Assembly: GCA_910588885.1 (NCBI GenBank) | Contig: CAJUSQ010000056.1 | Coordinates: 1-18,185, forward strand | Source of the DNA: an uncultured Lachnospiraceae bacterium | Lineage (GTDB): Bacteria > Bacillota > Clostridia > Lachnospirales > Lachnospiraceae | Direction of reading: 5' to 3' | Length of the DNA stretch: 18,185 bases | The notes under the pieces: model-generated | What the model was told of the DNA's origin: nothing | Database searches by the model: none | Seen by the model: only the letters and a program-made list of their open reading frames with translations | Program-made: the position numbers and the translations under genes | Part shown: in pieces, positions 7,251 to 13,411 of the stretch | Position numbering within the stretch: the stretch's first letter is position 1 | Layout of the letters: the number at the start of each line of letters is the position of its first letter

Positions 7251-8662
7251 AACGTACCCTATACTTAAAATTACTGGCCGGCTATGTGGCCTTCGGTATT
7301 CTGGGCTTTCTGACCATCAGCACCTTCACGACCCGGCATACCTACCGTTACCTGCAGGACCAAGAGGCTGACAGCCTTTACCGGGAAGCCAAATCCATTG
7401 CTTCCGGCTACGCCCTGAATTACTACCAGAATACCCTGACTTTAAAGGATGTCCAGGGCCACCTTGCCGCCATTGATACTTATCTGGATGCCCCAATCTG
7501 GATCGTAAGCGCCGGAGGGGATATTTTAATAAACTCCCGTTCGGAATCCACGGAAAACCCTCTGGTCAAAATCGAGGATTTTAATATTACCAGCTTCGGT
7601 ACCCGGTATTACCAGACCGGACGTTTTTTTGGTTCCCTGAATCAGGATTCCCTGACGGTGTATGCCCCTATTATTACCAATTACCGGGTTTACGGCTATG
7701 TATTAATCCATAAGCCCCTGGCAGCCATTACCAGATACGGAGACGGCTTTTTGAATATTTCCTACAAATCCCTGGCGATTCTTTTCCTCTGCGCCCTTGT
7801 GGTGCTTGGCCTTTTCACCTGGGTCGTCTATTTTCCGATTCGGAAGATTGCAAAAGCCGCCGATTCCTATGCTGCCGGAAATTTCGATGCCCAGGTCAGC
7901 CTTCATTCCAATGATGAGATCGGCTATCTGGCCGCTTCCCTGAACTATATGGCTACCGAGCTGAACTCCCTGGAAGAGGATCAGCGAAAATTTGTGGCGA
8001 ATGTCTCCCACGATTTCCGTTCTCCCCTGACCTCGATCAAGGGCTATATCGAGGCGATTATGGACGGAACCATTCCCCATGAGATGCAGGATAAATACTT
8101 AAATATTATTCTTGTGGAAACGGAACGGCTGAATAAGCTGACACAAAGCATGTTGGAATTGAACAAATACGGTTCCCATGGCACGATGCTGGACATCTCC
8201 AGCTTTGATATTAACAATATTATTAAAATGACGGTACAGTCTTTTGAAGGAACTTGTACTCGCAAAAAAATATCTTTTCATTTAATTCTTACGGGAAAAG
8301 AACTGTTTGTGACCGCAGATATGAGTAAAATCCAGCAGGTCATGTACAACCTCATCGACAACGCCATCAAGTTCAGCCATGCGGATTCCGCCATCACCGT
8401 GGAAACCACCGAGCGGAACGATAAGATCTTTGTATCCGTCAAGGACACCGGAATCGGCATCCCCAAGGACAGCCTGAAAAAAATCTGGGAACGCTTCTAT
8501 AAGACCGACACTTCCCGGGGGAAGGATAAAAAAGGGACCGGCCTGGGGCTTTCCATTGTAAAGGAGATTATCCAGGCCCACAACGAAAACATCAATGTCA
8601 TCAGTACGGAGGGGGTTGGAACCGAATTCATTTTCACCCTGCCGGTTGCAAAGCTTACATAA
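7247..8662 (+). CDS. Membrane sensor histidine kinase (HAMP-HisKA-HATPase_c)
   Basis: 471 aa, GTG start at 7247 in the overlap GTGA with the regulator stop, preceded by GAGGT. The first membrane helix covers about residues 8-27, an extracytoplasmic sensor of about 145 residues (30-172) follows, and helix two covers about 174-196. A HAMP linker (197-248) leads to the HisKA domain with phosphoacceptor H255 in ANVSHDFRSPL, and the ATPase domain has the N box QVMYNLIDNAIKF (364-376), G1 DTGIGIP (400-406), F box WERFYK and G2 GTGLGLS (430-436). All catalytic motifs are intact. The sensor part looks like a PAS/Cache-type fold (APIWIVSAGGDILINSR) but has no motif that tells the ligand. Its partner is the regulator just upstream. 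It is followed by a terminator. Confidence 0.95.
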   Translation: MKRTLYLKLLAGYVAFGILGFLTISTFTTRHTYRYLQDQEADSLYREAKSIASGYALNYYQNTLTLKDVQGHLAAIDTYLDAPIWIVSAGGDILINSRSESTENPLVKIEDFNITSFGTRYYQTGRFFGSLNQDSLTVYAPIITNYRVYGYVLIHKPLAAITRYGDGFLNISYKSLAILFLCALVVLGLFTWVVYFPIRKIAKAADSYAAGNFDAQVSLHSNDEIGYLAASLNYMATELNSLEEDQRKFVANVSHDFRSPLTSIKGYIEAIMDGTIPHEMQDKYLNIILVETERLNKLTQSMLELNKYGSHGTMLDISSFDINNIIKMTVQSFEGTCTRKKISFHLILTGKELFVTADMSKIQQVMYNLIDNAIKFSHADSAITVETTERNDKIFVSVKDTGIGIPKDSLKKIWERFYKTDTSRGKDKKGTGLGLSIVKEIIQAHNENINVISTEGVGTEFIFTLPVAKLT

Positions 8663-8666
8663 AAAA

Positions 8667-8708
8667 ATGCTATTGTGCAAACTAATCAAAATGTTTCCAC
8701 AATAGCAT
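8667..8708. terminator. Bidirectional hairpin terminator between convergent genes
   Basis: ATGCTATTGTG (8667-8677) pairs perfectly with CACAATAGCAT (8698-8708) around a 20-nt loop. On the plus strand it is followed by CATTTTATT, just after the kinase stop; on the minus strand by a run of seven T (complement of the A-run 8660-8666), after the small leftward gene. The stem is AT-rich and the loop long, so its strength is uncertain, but the placement between convergent genes fits. Confidence 0.75.
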
Positions 8709-8781
8709 CATTTTATTCCTTCGTATCTATCCGGGCGGTTCTCCCTTTTTCTTTTGTCCTTATTCCAATATGATTCCAATT

Positions 8782-9033
8782 CTATAACACCTTTCTCCTT
8801 CCTCCGTACATCCAGATCAGGACTCCGGTAGCAGCCGCTTCATGCAGGCCGCTTCGCTGGCCGTTCTCTGCCATCAATCCCGCATTTTCTTCCCCACTGG
8901 AAACCGGAGTTCCCCGGGCCAGTTCCTGCTGCAGTAATTCTGCAAACATGTTCGTCGCCTTTTCCTGCGGCTTATAGGTATTGTTCGATTCTCTCATATA
9001 TTGATATTGATTTCCGATTTCCATTACCTTCAT
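8782..9033 (-). CDS. Small protein of unknown function, 83 aa
   Basis: I do not recognise this gene. The N-terminus is Tyr/Asn-rich (MKVMEIGNQYQYMRESNN), residues 23-40 look helical and charged (EKATNMFAELLQQELARG), the middle is polar and probably disordered, and the end has a short hydrophobic stretch AAATGVLIWMYGG (67-79) followed by RRKVL. There are no cysteines and no clear signal peptide. The ATG at 9033 is preceded by GGGAGG at 8 nt, a good ribosome site, which argues for a real gene; a GTG at 9042 overlaps that site and is less likely. A possible extended -10 (TG-A-TACAAT) lies at 9074-9066. It stands alone, convergent with the kinase and separated from the ribosomal operon by a terminator. 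Confidence 0.6.
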   Translation of the reverse strand: MKVMEIGNQYQYMRESNNTYKPQEKATNMFAELLQQELARGTPVSSGEENAGLMAENGQRSGLHEAAATGVLIWMYGGRRKVL

Positions 9034-9065
9034 ACCGCACACCTCCCATACACTGCTAATTCCTT

Positions 9066-9074
9066 ATTGTATCA
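9066..9074 (-). promoter_or_regulatory. Possible extended -10 promoter element of the small orphan gene
   Basis: Minus-strand TGATACAAT (9074-9066) matches an extended -10 element about 33 nt before the ATG. No convincing -35 box is seen 17 nt upstream; the surroundings (9060-9130) are very A/T-rich, which weakens the call. Confidence 0.35.
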
Positions 9075-9231
9075 TTTATTATCATTCTCTTATTTATTAT
9101 ATCGTTCTATTTTCTGAAAAATTAATACTTTCTCCTTTATTAATTCATATTTTTATCGCATTTTATCCACTATACCGCCTTCTGTCTGGCCCTTCCTCCA
9201 CATTTTGCCAAAAAAGGAATTTCCATGAAAT
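9075..9231. other. A/T-rich intergenic stretch with no gene seen
   Basis: This part of the gap between the orphan gene and the ribosomal operon has no open reading frame with a ribosome site. It is strongly A/T-rich at 9075-9170. Together with the terminator that follows it makes up most of the 324-bp spacer 9034-9357. Confidence 0.6.
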
Positions 9232-9282
9232 AAAAAAGAACCCGGTGAACATCAACATTTCAAATTCATGTTCACTGGATTC
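9232..9282 (-). terminator. Intrinsic terminator of the ribosomal protein operon, after rplQ
   Basis: On the minus strand GAATCCAGTGAACAT (9282-9268) pairs with ATGTTCACCGGGTTC (9252-9238): 15 positions with one mismatch and one G-U pair, loop 15 nt. It is followed by six T (complement of 9237-9232) and then ATTTC. It lies 75 nt after the rplQ stop and ends the whole leftward ribosomal operon. Confidence 0.9.
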
Positions 9283-9357
9283 TTATTTGATCTATCTGAT
9301 TACAATTTTAGATCGGAAACTACTGATTTCAAGTGCCGCTCCCGAACTATTCCGCGC

Positions 9358-9894
9358 TTAAACAAGCTCTAAAAGCACTTCCAATGCGCCGTCACCTTTC
9401 CGCTGGCCGATCTTCACGATTCTGGTATAACCACCATTCCGGCTTACGTACTTCGGTGCAATGTCGGTAAACAGCTTATCTACCAGATTTACCTGCTTTG
9501 TATTCCGCTTTTTCCCGGCTGCTTCTGTCGGTACTTCTTTGACCGGATATAATACCTTCAGCATCTGTCTTCTGGCATGAAGACGGGAAGGCTGATCCTT
9601 CTTAATGGTCTTCTCCACTTCATCATAGACAGTTACTTTCTTACCGTCTACTACTTCCTTCACCCGTTTCCCGTCCTTGTCCTTGCGGGGAACCTTTGCA
9701 GTTACGGTTACTTCGTCAAAATGATCCTTTTCTTTTACTGCCAGGGCAATCAAGCCCTCTGCAACTTTACGGATTTCTTTTGCCTTTGCTTCTGTCGTAA
9801 CAATCTTTCCATGATACAGCAAAGCCGTTACCTGACTACGGATCAATGCCTTTCTCTGAGAAGATGTTCTGCCTAATTTTCTATACTTTGCCAT
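9358..9894 (-). CDS. rplQ: Large ribosomal subunit protein bL17, with long internal insertion
   Basis: 50S protein near the exit tunnel; last gene of the alpha operon. 178 aa, whereas typical L17 is about 115-130 aa. The conserved N-terminus MAKYRKLGRTSSQRKALIRS and C-terminus NGGYTRIVKIGQRKGDGALE are intact. The extra length is one Lys/Asp/Val-rich insertion at about 56-103 (from DHFDEVTV to IKKDQPS), placed just before the conserved LHARRQ (105-110). I recall long L17 forms in Lachnospiraceae, so it is likely a lineage trait and not an assembly artefact. The start is set at MAKYRK with GGAGG upstream; longer frames have no homology. Separated from rpoA by an unusually long 206-nt leader; followed by the operon terminator. 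Confidence 0.96.
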   Translation of the reverse strand: MAKYRKLGRTSSQRKALIRSQVTALLYHGKIVTTEAKAKEIRKVAEGLIALAVKEKDHFDEVTVTAKVPRKDKDGKRVKEVVDGKKVTVYDEVEKTIKKDQPSRLHARRQMLKVLYPVKEVPTEAAGKKRNTKQVNLVDKLFTDIAPKYVSRNGGYTRIVKIGQRKGDGALEVLLELV

Positions 9895-10100
9895 CTTTAT
9901 TTCCCTCCGTTTGTGGAATATCCGGCCATGCTCTTTGGTCTTACTTACCGAATATCTTTGTCTGCCCACACATGGTGCCAGGAATCGTCAAAAGAGGATT
10001 CTCCGGCTCCCTGGGTATCAGCAGGGCTGCACTCTTTGGTTTTATCAGCCCTGTTGCAGGGGCAATTCGTTCTATCTAAAATTTCATCCAATCCTTTGTT
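9895..10100 (-). promoter_or_regulatory. 206-nt leader between rpoA and rplQ with several possible hairpins
   Basis: No gene is seen in this long gap. Possible stems: CAGGGCTG/CAGCCCTG (10022-10029 with 10046-10053, 8 perfect pairs, 16-nt loop); a competing CCCTG/CAGGG (10049-10053 with 10057-10061, 3-nt loop), which shares bases with the first; and a 10-pair stem with one bulge (9977-9986 with 9997-10007). The motif ACCAAAGAG occurs twice on the minus strand, in the first loop (about 10042-10034) and near 9940-9932. Mutually exclusive hairpins suggest a regulatory leader, but no known RNA family is recognised. Confidence 0.45.
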
Positions 10101-11060
10101 TCATTCGTCTCCCGGACTTAACTGCAGCCCAAGTTCCTTCAGCTTCGCCAGCACTTCTTCCAAAGACTTCCGTCCAAGATTCCGAACCTTCATCATATCC
10201 TCCGATGTACGGTTGGTCAACTCCTCTACCGTATTGATCCCTGCCCGCTTCAGGCAGTTATAGGAGCGTACGGATAATTCCAGTTCATCAATGTTCATTT
10301 CCAGAACTTTTTCCTTGGCATTGTCTTCTTTTTCAATCATGACTTCCGCCGTCTTTGCATTTTCCGAAAGGTCAATGAACAAGTTCAAATGCTCGCTTAA
10401 CACCTTAGCTGCCAGGCTGACCGCTTCGTCCGGTTCTAAGGTTCCGTTGGTATATACATCCAGGGTCAGCTTATCGTAGTCGGTAATCTGACCAACACGG
10501 GTATTATCCACCGTAAGGTTTACACGCTCTACCGGAGTATAGATGGAATCCACCGCAATCACGCCGATGGGCACCCCTTCACTCTTATTCTTATCGGAGC
10601 TGATATAGCCGCGGCCTTTATTAATCGTCAGCTCCATGTAAAGCTTGGAATCTACGCCGCCGTTTAAAGTTGCAATTACCAAATCAGGATTTAAGATCTG
10701 GATATCCGGGTCAACCTGGATATCCGCAGCCGTTACCACGCCTTCACCTTCAAATTCGATATAAGCAACTTTCGGTTCATTTGTACTACTGGTATTTTTC
10801 AATGCCAGATTCTTAATGTTCATGATAATTTCTGTAACGTCTTCCTTTACACCAGGAATAGAACTGAACTCATGTAAAACACCATCGATTTTCACCTGGG
10901 TCACTGCTGCTCCCGGCAAAGAAGATAACATGATTCTTCTTAAGGAGTTACCAAGGGTCGTGCCATAACCTCTTTCCAACGGTTCCACAACAAATCGGCC
11001 GTATTTCTTATCTTCTGAAATTTCAGCAATCTCAATTTTCGGTTTTTCAAAATCGAACAT
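10101..11060 (-). CDS. rpoA: DNA-directed RNA polymerase subunit alpha
   Basis: Core RNA polymerase subunit that dimerises to nucleate enzyme assembly. 319 aa, normal for Firmicutes. The N-terminal domain (1-230) has the dimerisation motif LERGYGTTLGNSLRRIMLSSLPG and the VDSIYTPVERVN region. A flexible linker leads to the C-terminal domain (about 250-312), with VRSYNCLKRAGINTVEEL and the DNA-binding VRNLGRKSLEEV, which contacts UP elements and activators. The start MFDFEKPKIE has AAGGAGG upstream at suitable spacing; a TTG two codons earlier was rejected. The rpsD stop lies 45 nt upstream. It is in the alpha operon between rpsD and rplQ. Confidence 0.98.
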   Translation of the reverse strand: MFDFEKPKIEIAEISEDKKYGRFVVEPLERGYGTTLGNSLRRIMLSSLPGAAVTQVKIDGVLHEFSSIPGVKEDVTEIIMNIKNLALKNTSSTNEPKVAYIEFEGEGVVTAADIQVDPDIQILNPDLVIATLNGGVDSKLYMELTINKGRGYISSDKNKSEGVPIGVIAVDSIYTPVERVNLTVDNTRVGQITDYDKLTLDVYTNGTLEPDEAVSLAAKVLSEHLNLFIDLSENAKTAEVMIEKEDNAKEKVLEMNIDELELSVRSYNCLKRAGINTVEELTNRTSEDMMKVRNLGRKSLEEVLAKLKELGLQLSPGDE

Positions 11061-11105
11061 GCACAAGTCCCTCCTTTTCGGGTAATCTTTGCCTGTCTCG
11101 TCTTA

Positions 11106-11699
11106 TTATTTGGAGTACAACTCGACGATCAGCATCTCGTTTACAGGAACATCAATTGCATCTCTGTTTGGCAATTCCTTTACCGTACCCTTCAGGTTCT
11201 CTGCATCTGCTTCCAACCATTCCGGTACAAGCCTTCCGCCTGTAACTTCCAAGATATCCTTATATCTCTGGGATCCTTTGCATTTTTCCTTGATTTCAAT
11301 GGTATCTCCGGCCTTCACCAAATAAGAAGGAATGTTTACCTGTCTGCCGTTTACCAGAACGTGCTTATGGTCTACAATCTGTCTTGCTTCCTTCCGGGTT
11401 CTGGCAAAGCCTAACCGGAATACTACGTTATCCAGTCTGCTTTCCAGCATTACCATCAGGTTCTCACCGGTCATACCCTTCATACGGTCAGCCTTCTTAT
11501 AGTAATTACGGAAAGGCTTCTCTAATACGCCGTAAATGAATTTTGCTTTCTGCTTTTCTCTTAACTGAAGTCCGTACTCCGAAACCTTTCTGTTTGTTCT
11601 TTTCAGCTGTCTGTTGGACTTCTTATCTATTCCCAAAAAAACCGGATCCAAATCCAGAGATCTGCACCTTTTCAGAACCGGTACTCTATTTACTGCCAT
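11106..11699 (-). CDS. rpsD: Small ribosomal subunit protein uS4
   Basis: 30S assembly-initiating protein that binds the 16S 5' domain. 197 aa. The S4 RNA-binding domain is clear in RLDNVVFRLGFARTRKEARQ, then HVLVNGRQVNIPSYLVKAGD. The N-terminus (MAVNRVPVLKRCRSLDLDP) has a single cysteine, so it is the zinc-free type. The start MAVNR has AGGAGG 9 nt upstream. The gene sits in the alpha operon between rpsK and rpoA, as in E. coli, whereas in Bacillus subtilis rpsD stands apart and is autoregulated through its own leader. In E. coli S4 represses the alpha operon by binding its leader before rpsM; whether the long leader here plays that part is open. Confidence 0.97.
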   Translation of the reverse strand: MAVNRVPVLKRCRSLDLDPVFLGIDKKSNRQLKRTNRKVSEYGLQLREKQKAKFIYGVLEKPFRNYYKKADRMKGMTGENLMVMLESRLDNVVFRLGFARTRKEARQIVDHKHVLVNGRQVNIPSYLVKAGDTIEIKEKCKGSQRYKDILEVTGGRLVPEWLEADAENLKGTVKELPNRDAIDVPVNEMLIVELYSK

Positions 11700-11716
11700 C
11701 TTCAACTACCTCCTGA

Positions 11717-12112
11717 TTAGACTCTTCTGCGTTTCGGGGGACGACATCCATTGTGAGGCACCGGAGTAACATCCTTGATGCTTGTTACTTCAAGGCCGCA
11801 TGCCTGAAGTGCACGGATTGCCGCTTCTCTTCCTGAACCAGGTCCTTTTACCATAACGTCTACTGTCTTCAAACCATGTATCAGAGCTGCCTTTGTAGCA
11901 GTTTCTGCCGCCATCTGGGCAGCATACGGAGTAGATTTCCTTGAACCTCTAAATCCCAGACCACCGGCACTTGCCCATGATAAAGCATTTCCTTCCGCAT
12001 CCGTAATGGTAACGATCGTATTGTTAAAGGATGACTGAATATGTGCCTGTCCGCGTTCAACGTTTTTCTTTACACGCTTTTTCGTTACTTTTTTTGCAAC
12101 TTTTTTAGCCAT
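11717..12112 (-). CDS. rpsK: Small ribosomal subunit protein uS11
   Basis: 30S platform protein near the mRNA exit. 131 aa. The N-terminus is very Lys-rich (MAKKVAKKVTKKRVKKN), as in many Firmicutes. The core GQAHIQSSFNNTIVTITD and the C-terminus VTPVPHNGCRPPKRRRV are near-invariant family motifs. Ribosome site is weak: AGTAGG about 12 nt before the ATG, so translation may depend on coupling to rpsM, whose stop is 36 nt upstream. Next in the operon is rpsD, 17 nt after the stop. Confidence 0.98.
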   Translation of the reverse strand: MAKKVAKKVTKKRVKKNVERGQAHIQSSFNNTIVTITDAEGNALSWASAGGLGFRGSRKSTPYAAQMAAETATKAALIHGLKTVDVMVKGPGSGREAAIRALQACGLEVTSIKDVTPVPHNGCRPPKRRRV

Positions 12113-12148
12113 ATCTAAACTAACCTACTTTCTGAATTAATAAATTGC

Positions 12149-12517
12149 CTATTTCTTCTTGTTTGCAACAGTCCTCTTCGGACCTTTTCTGGTTCTTGCA
12201 TTGGTCTTGGTCTTCTGACCGCGCACCGGCAGACCCTTCCTGTGACGAATTCCGCGATAGCATCCGATTTCCTGCAGACGCTTGATGTTCAGGGCGATTT
12301 CTCTTCTCAAATCACCTTCCACCATCTGTGTCGCGTCAATGACTTCGCTGATTCTCTTCACTTCTTCGTCCGTCAAATCACGGACCCGCGTATCCGGATT
12401 CACTTTTGCCGCTTCCAGAATACGGTTGGAGCTTACTCTTCCAATACCATATATATAAGTAAGTCCGATTTCAACACGTTTTTCTCTTGGTAAATCTACA
12501 CCTGCGATACGAGCCAT
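12149..12517 (-). CDS. rpsM: Small ribosomal subunit protein uS13
   Basis: 30S head protein that touches tRNA and the B1 intersubunit bridges. 122 aa. N-terminus MARIAGVDLPREKRVEIGLTYIYGIG, helix-turn motif GRVSSNRIL, and the basic tail GQKTKTNARTRKGPKR with KKK end are typical. GGAGG stands upstream of the ATG with a spacing of about 12 nt, a little long. It is preceded by a 402-nt gap, so it is effectively the first gene of the S13-S11-S4-alpha-L17 block and the likely place for translational control. Confidence 0.98.
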   Translation of the reverse strand: MARIAGVDLPREKRVEIGLTYIYGIGRVSSNRILEAAKVNPDTRVRDLTDEEVKRISEVIDATQMVEGDLRREIALNIKRLQEIGCYRGIRHRKGLPVRGQKTKTNARTRKGPKRTVANKKK

Positions 12518-12919
12518 GTGTGTCGTACACCTCCATTAAATTCTTTGCCCCAAGGGCTGATTTTCTGTCCTGCTGGCAGATCTGCAACAAAACCCGCCAT
12601 TCCCTCCGAAAATCAACAGACACAGCTGCGGTTGCACGCCCTGAAATGTGTGTATCCATTGTTCTCTTCTAATCGAATTGATAAAACCCCTATGTTCCGC
12701 CTATTCCCCTCGGTATCAAAAGAACAGGCACAGCCATAGGACGCTGTCTATTATGAATAGTAAAACAACAGATCCTGGTGTTTCACTACAGCCGCACATA
12801 AATAGTAAAGTAACTTTTAAAAAGGAACTTACATAAATAAAGTAACTTTTAAATACTGATTTCCTGTAAAAATGCATACTCTGTCAGGAACTACTGTCTA
12901 TAATAAAAGACAGCCGTTC
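12518..12919 (-). promoter_or_regulatory. 402-nt non-coding gap / candidate leader before rpsM
   Basis: Unusually long spacer inside a dense operon. Seen on the minus strand, in order: a hairpin at the rpmJ stop, two A/T-rich direct repeats, a short CTATT/AATAG hairpin (12748-12760), a 10-pair stem GTTGATTTTC/GAAAATCAGC (12617-12608 with 12565-12556) enclosing the palindrome GCAGATCTGC (12576-12585), then a small GCCC-TTG-GGGC hairpin (12557-12547) just before the rpsM ribosome site. No good promoter was found. A 62-codon frame starting at 12659 overlaps rpsM and looks spurious. The paired elements near the ribosome site fit autogenous control of the alpha operon, but I cannot match a known RNA family. 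Confidence 0.5.
12796..12853. repeat. Pair of A/T-rich direct repeats in the gap before rpsM
   Basis: Copy 1 (12796-12821, 26 bp) and copy 2 (12831-12853, 23 bp) share ACATAAATA, then AAGTAACTTTTAAA; copy 1 has three extra bases. Each holds the small inverted element AAAGT-A-ACTTT. The 9-bp spacing between copies suggests a local duplication or paired binding sites. Confidence 0.6.
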
Positions 12920-12921
12920 CT
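12886..12921 (-). promoter_or_regulatory. Hairpin at the rpmJ stop codon
   Basis: Two 6-bp helices, AGGAAC/GTTCCT (12886-12891 with 12916-12921) and CTGTCT/AGACAG (12894-12899 with 12908-12913), are separated by a 2x2 internal loop and close an 8-nt loop. It starts within the rpmJ stop codon. No T-run follows directly (a T5 comes only about 12 nt later), so it may be an attenuator or a 3'-end protecting or processing structure. A competing stem TTCCTG/CAGGAA (12861-12866 with 12885-12890) shares one arm. Confidence 0.5.
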
Positions 12922-13033
12922 AACCCTGACGCTGTTTGTGCTTCGGATTTTCACAGATTACCCGGATGCTTCCTTTTCTCTTGATAATTTTGCACTTTTC
13001 GCAAATGGGCTTTACAGAAGATCTTACCTTCAT
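12920..13033 (-). CDS. rpmJ: Large ribosomal subunit protein bL36, zinc-binding form
   Basis: The smallest 50S protein, 37 aa from ATG 13033. The zinc site is complete: C11 and C14 (ICEKCK), C27 and H32 (VICENPKHKQRQG). The start MKVRSSVKP has AAGGAGG 7 nt upstream. The open frame continues upstream for 35 codons without homology, so the longer form is not real. It is the first gene after the internal promoter and has a leader of about 110 nt; a 402-nt gap follows. The zinc-binding form is the one usually expressed under zinc-replete conditions; no zinc-free paralogue is in the window. Confidence 0.97.
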   Translation of the reverse strand: MKVRSSVKPICEKCKIIKRKGSIRVICENPKHKQRQG

Positions 13034-13057
13034 GATTTTTCCTCCTTTCCACTGCAC

Positions 13058-13127
13058 CTGCGGTTCAAATGGAACCGGCAGTGATTCCTCTAAGGTCTCT
13101 GTTTCTGCGGTTTCCCGCAAAATACAG
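13058..13127 (-). promoter_or_regulatory. Two hairpins in the rpmJ leader
   Basis: The first has stem TGCGG/CCGCA with a GAAA tetraloop on the RNA (13106-13119) and an outer CTGT/ACAG helix (13099-13127). The second pairs CTGC-C-GGTTC with GAACC-GCAG (13081-13058; 9 pairs, one bulge) just before the ribosome site. They lie between the internal promoter and the rpmJ start. A control role is inferred. Confidence 0.45.
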
Positions 13128-13153
13128 GGGTTTTCCAAAAACGTCCAGCTAAC

Positions 13154-13182
13154 ATTATAGCATTGAATGTCCGGAAAATCAA
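13154..13182 (-). promoter_or_regulatory. Strong internal promoter for rpmJ and the alpha operon genes
   Basis: Minus strand: -35 TTGATT (13182-13177), 17-nt spacer, perfect -10 TATAAT (13159-13154) preceded by TG-C (extended -10). Upstream is A/T-rich like an UP element. It lies in the gap just after the infA stop, with a predicted start near 13147. It lets rpmJ-rpsM-rpsK-rpsD-rpoA-rplQ be transcribed apart from the spc operon. Confidence 0.85.
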
Positions 13183-13192
13183 TAGGAATTTT

Positions 13193-13411
13193 CTATTTAT
13201 CCCTCCAGATGATTCTTCCTTTCGTCAAATCATAGGGAGAAAGTTCAATCGTAACTTTGTCCCCCGGTAAAATACGGATAAAATTCATACGCAGCTTGCC
13301 GCTGATATGAGCCAGCACCTGATGGCCGTTCTCCAATTCCACCTGGAACATTGCGTTCGGTAATTTCTCTATCACCGTTCCTTCTACTTCAATTACATCT
13401 GCTTTCGACAT
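13193..13411 (-). CDS. infA: Translation initiation factor IF-1
   Basis: 72-aa OB-fold factor that binds the 30S A site during initiation; same length as the family. Motifs: MSKADVIEVEGTVIEKLPNA, FQVELENGHQVLAHISGKLR, MNFIRILPGDKVTIELSPYD, LTKGRIIWRDK. The ribosome site GGAGG is 6 nt before ATG, inside the end of the preceding KOW gene, which overlaps infA by 23 nt in another frame, so translation of the two is probably coupled. The next gene, rpmJ, starts 159 nt later and has its own promoter. Confidence 0.99.
   Translation of the reverse strand: MSKADVIEVEGTVIEKLPNAMFQVELENGHQVLAHISGKLRMNFIRILPGDKVTIELSPYDLTKGRIIWRDK

Noticed and set aside
9913..10263. Plus-strand frames across the rpoA-rplQ gap
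   Set aside because: No ribosome site, partly antisense to rpoA, and no family resemblance.
11061..11066. TTG start two codons before the rpoA ATG
   Set aside because: The ATG has the better spacing from AAGGAGG and matches the family start MFDFEKP.
12471..12659. 62-codon minus-strand frame overlapping the rpsM start
   Set aside because: Weak ribosome site, and half of it is the rpsM ribosome site and start read in another frame.
12796..12853. CRISPR-like array
   Set aside because: Only two unequal A/T-rich copies with a 9-bp spacer and no cas genes.
12886..12921. Intrinsic terminator after rpmJ
   Set aside because: The stem is good, but the first T-run is about 12 nt away and interrupted; kept as a hairpin of unknown role.
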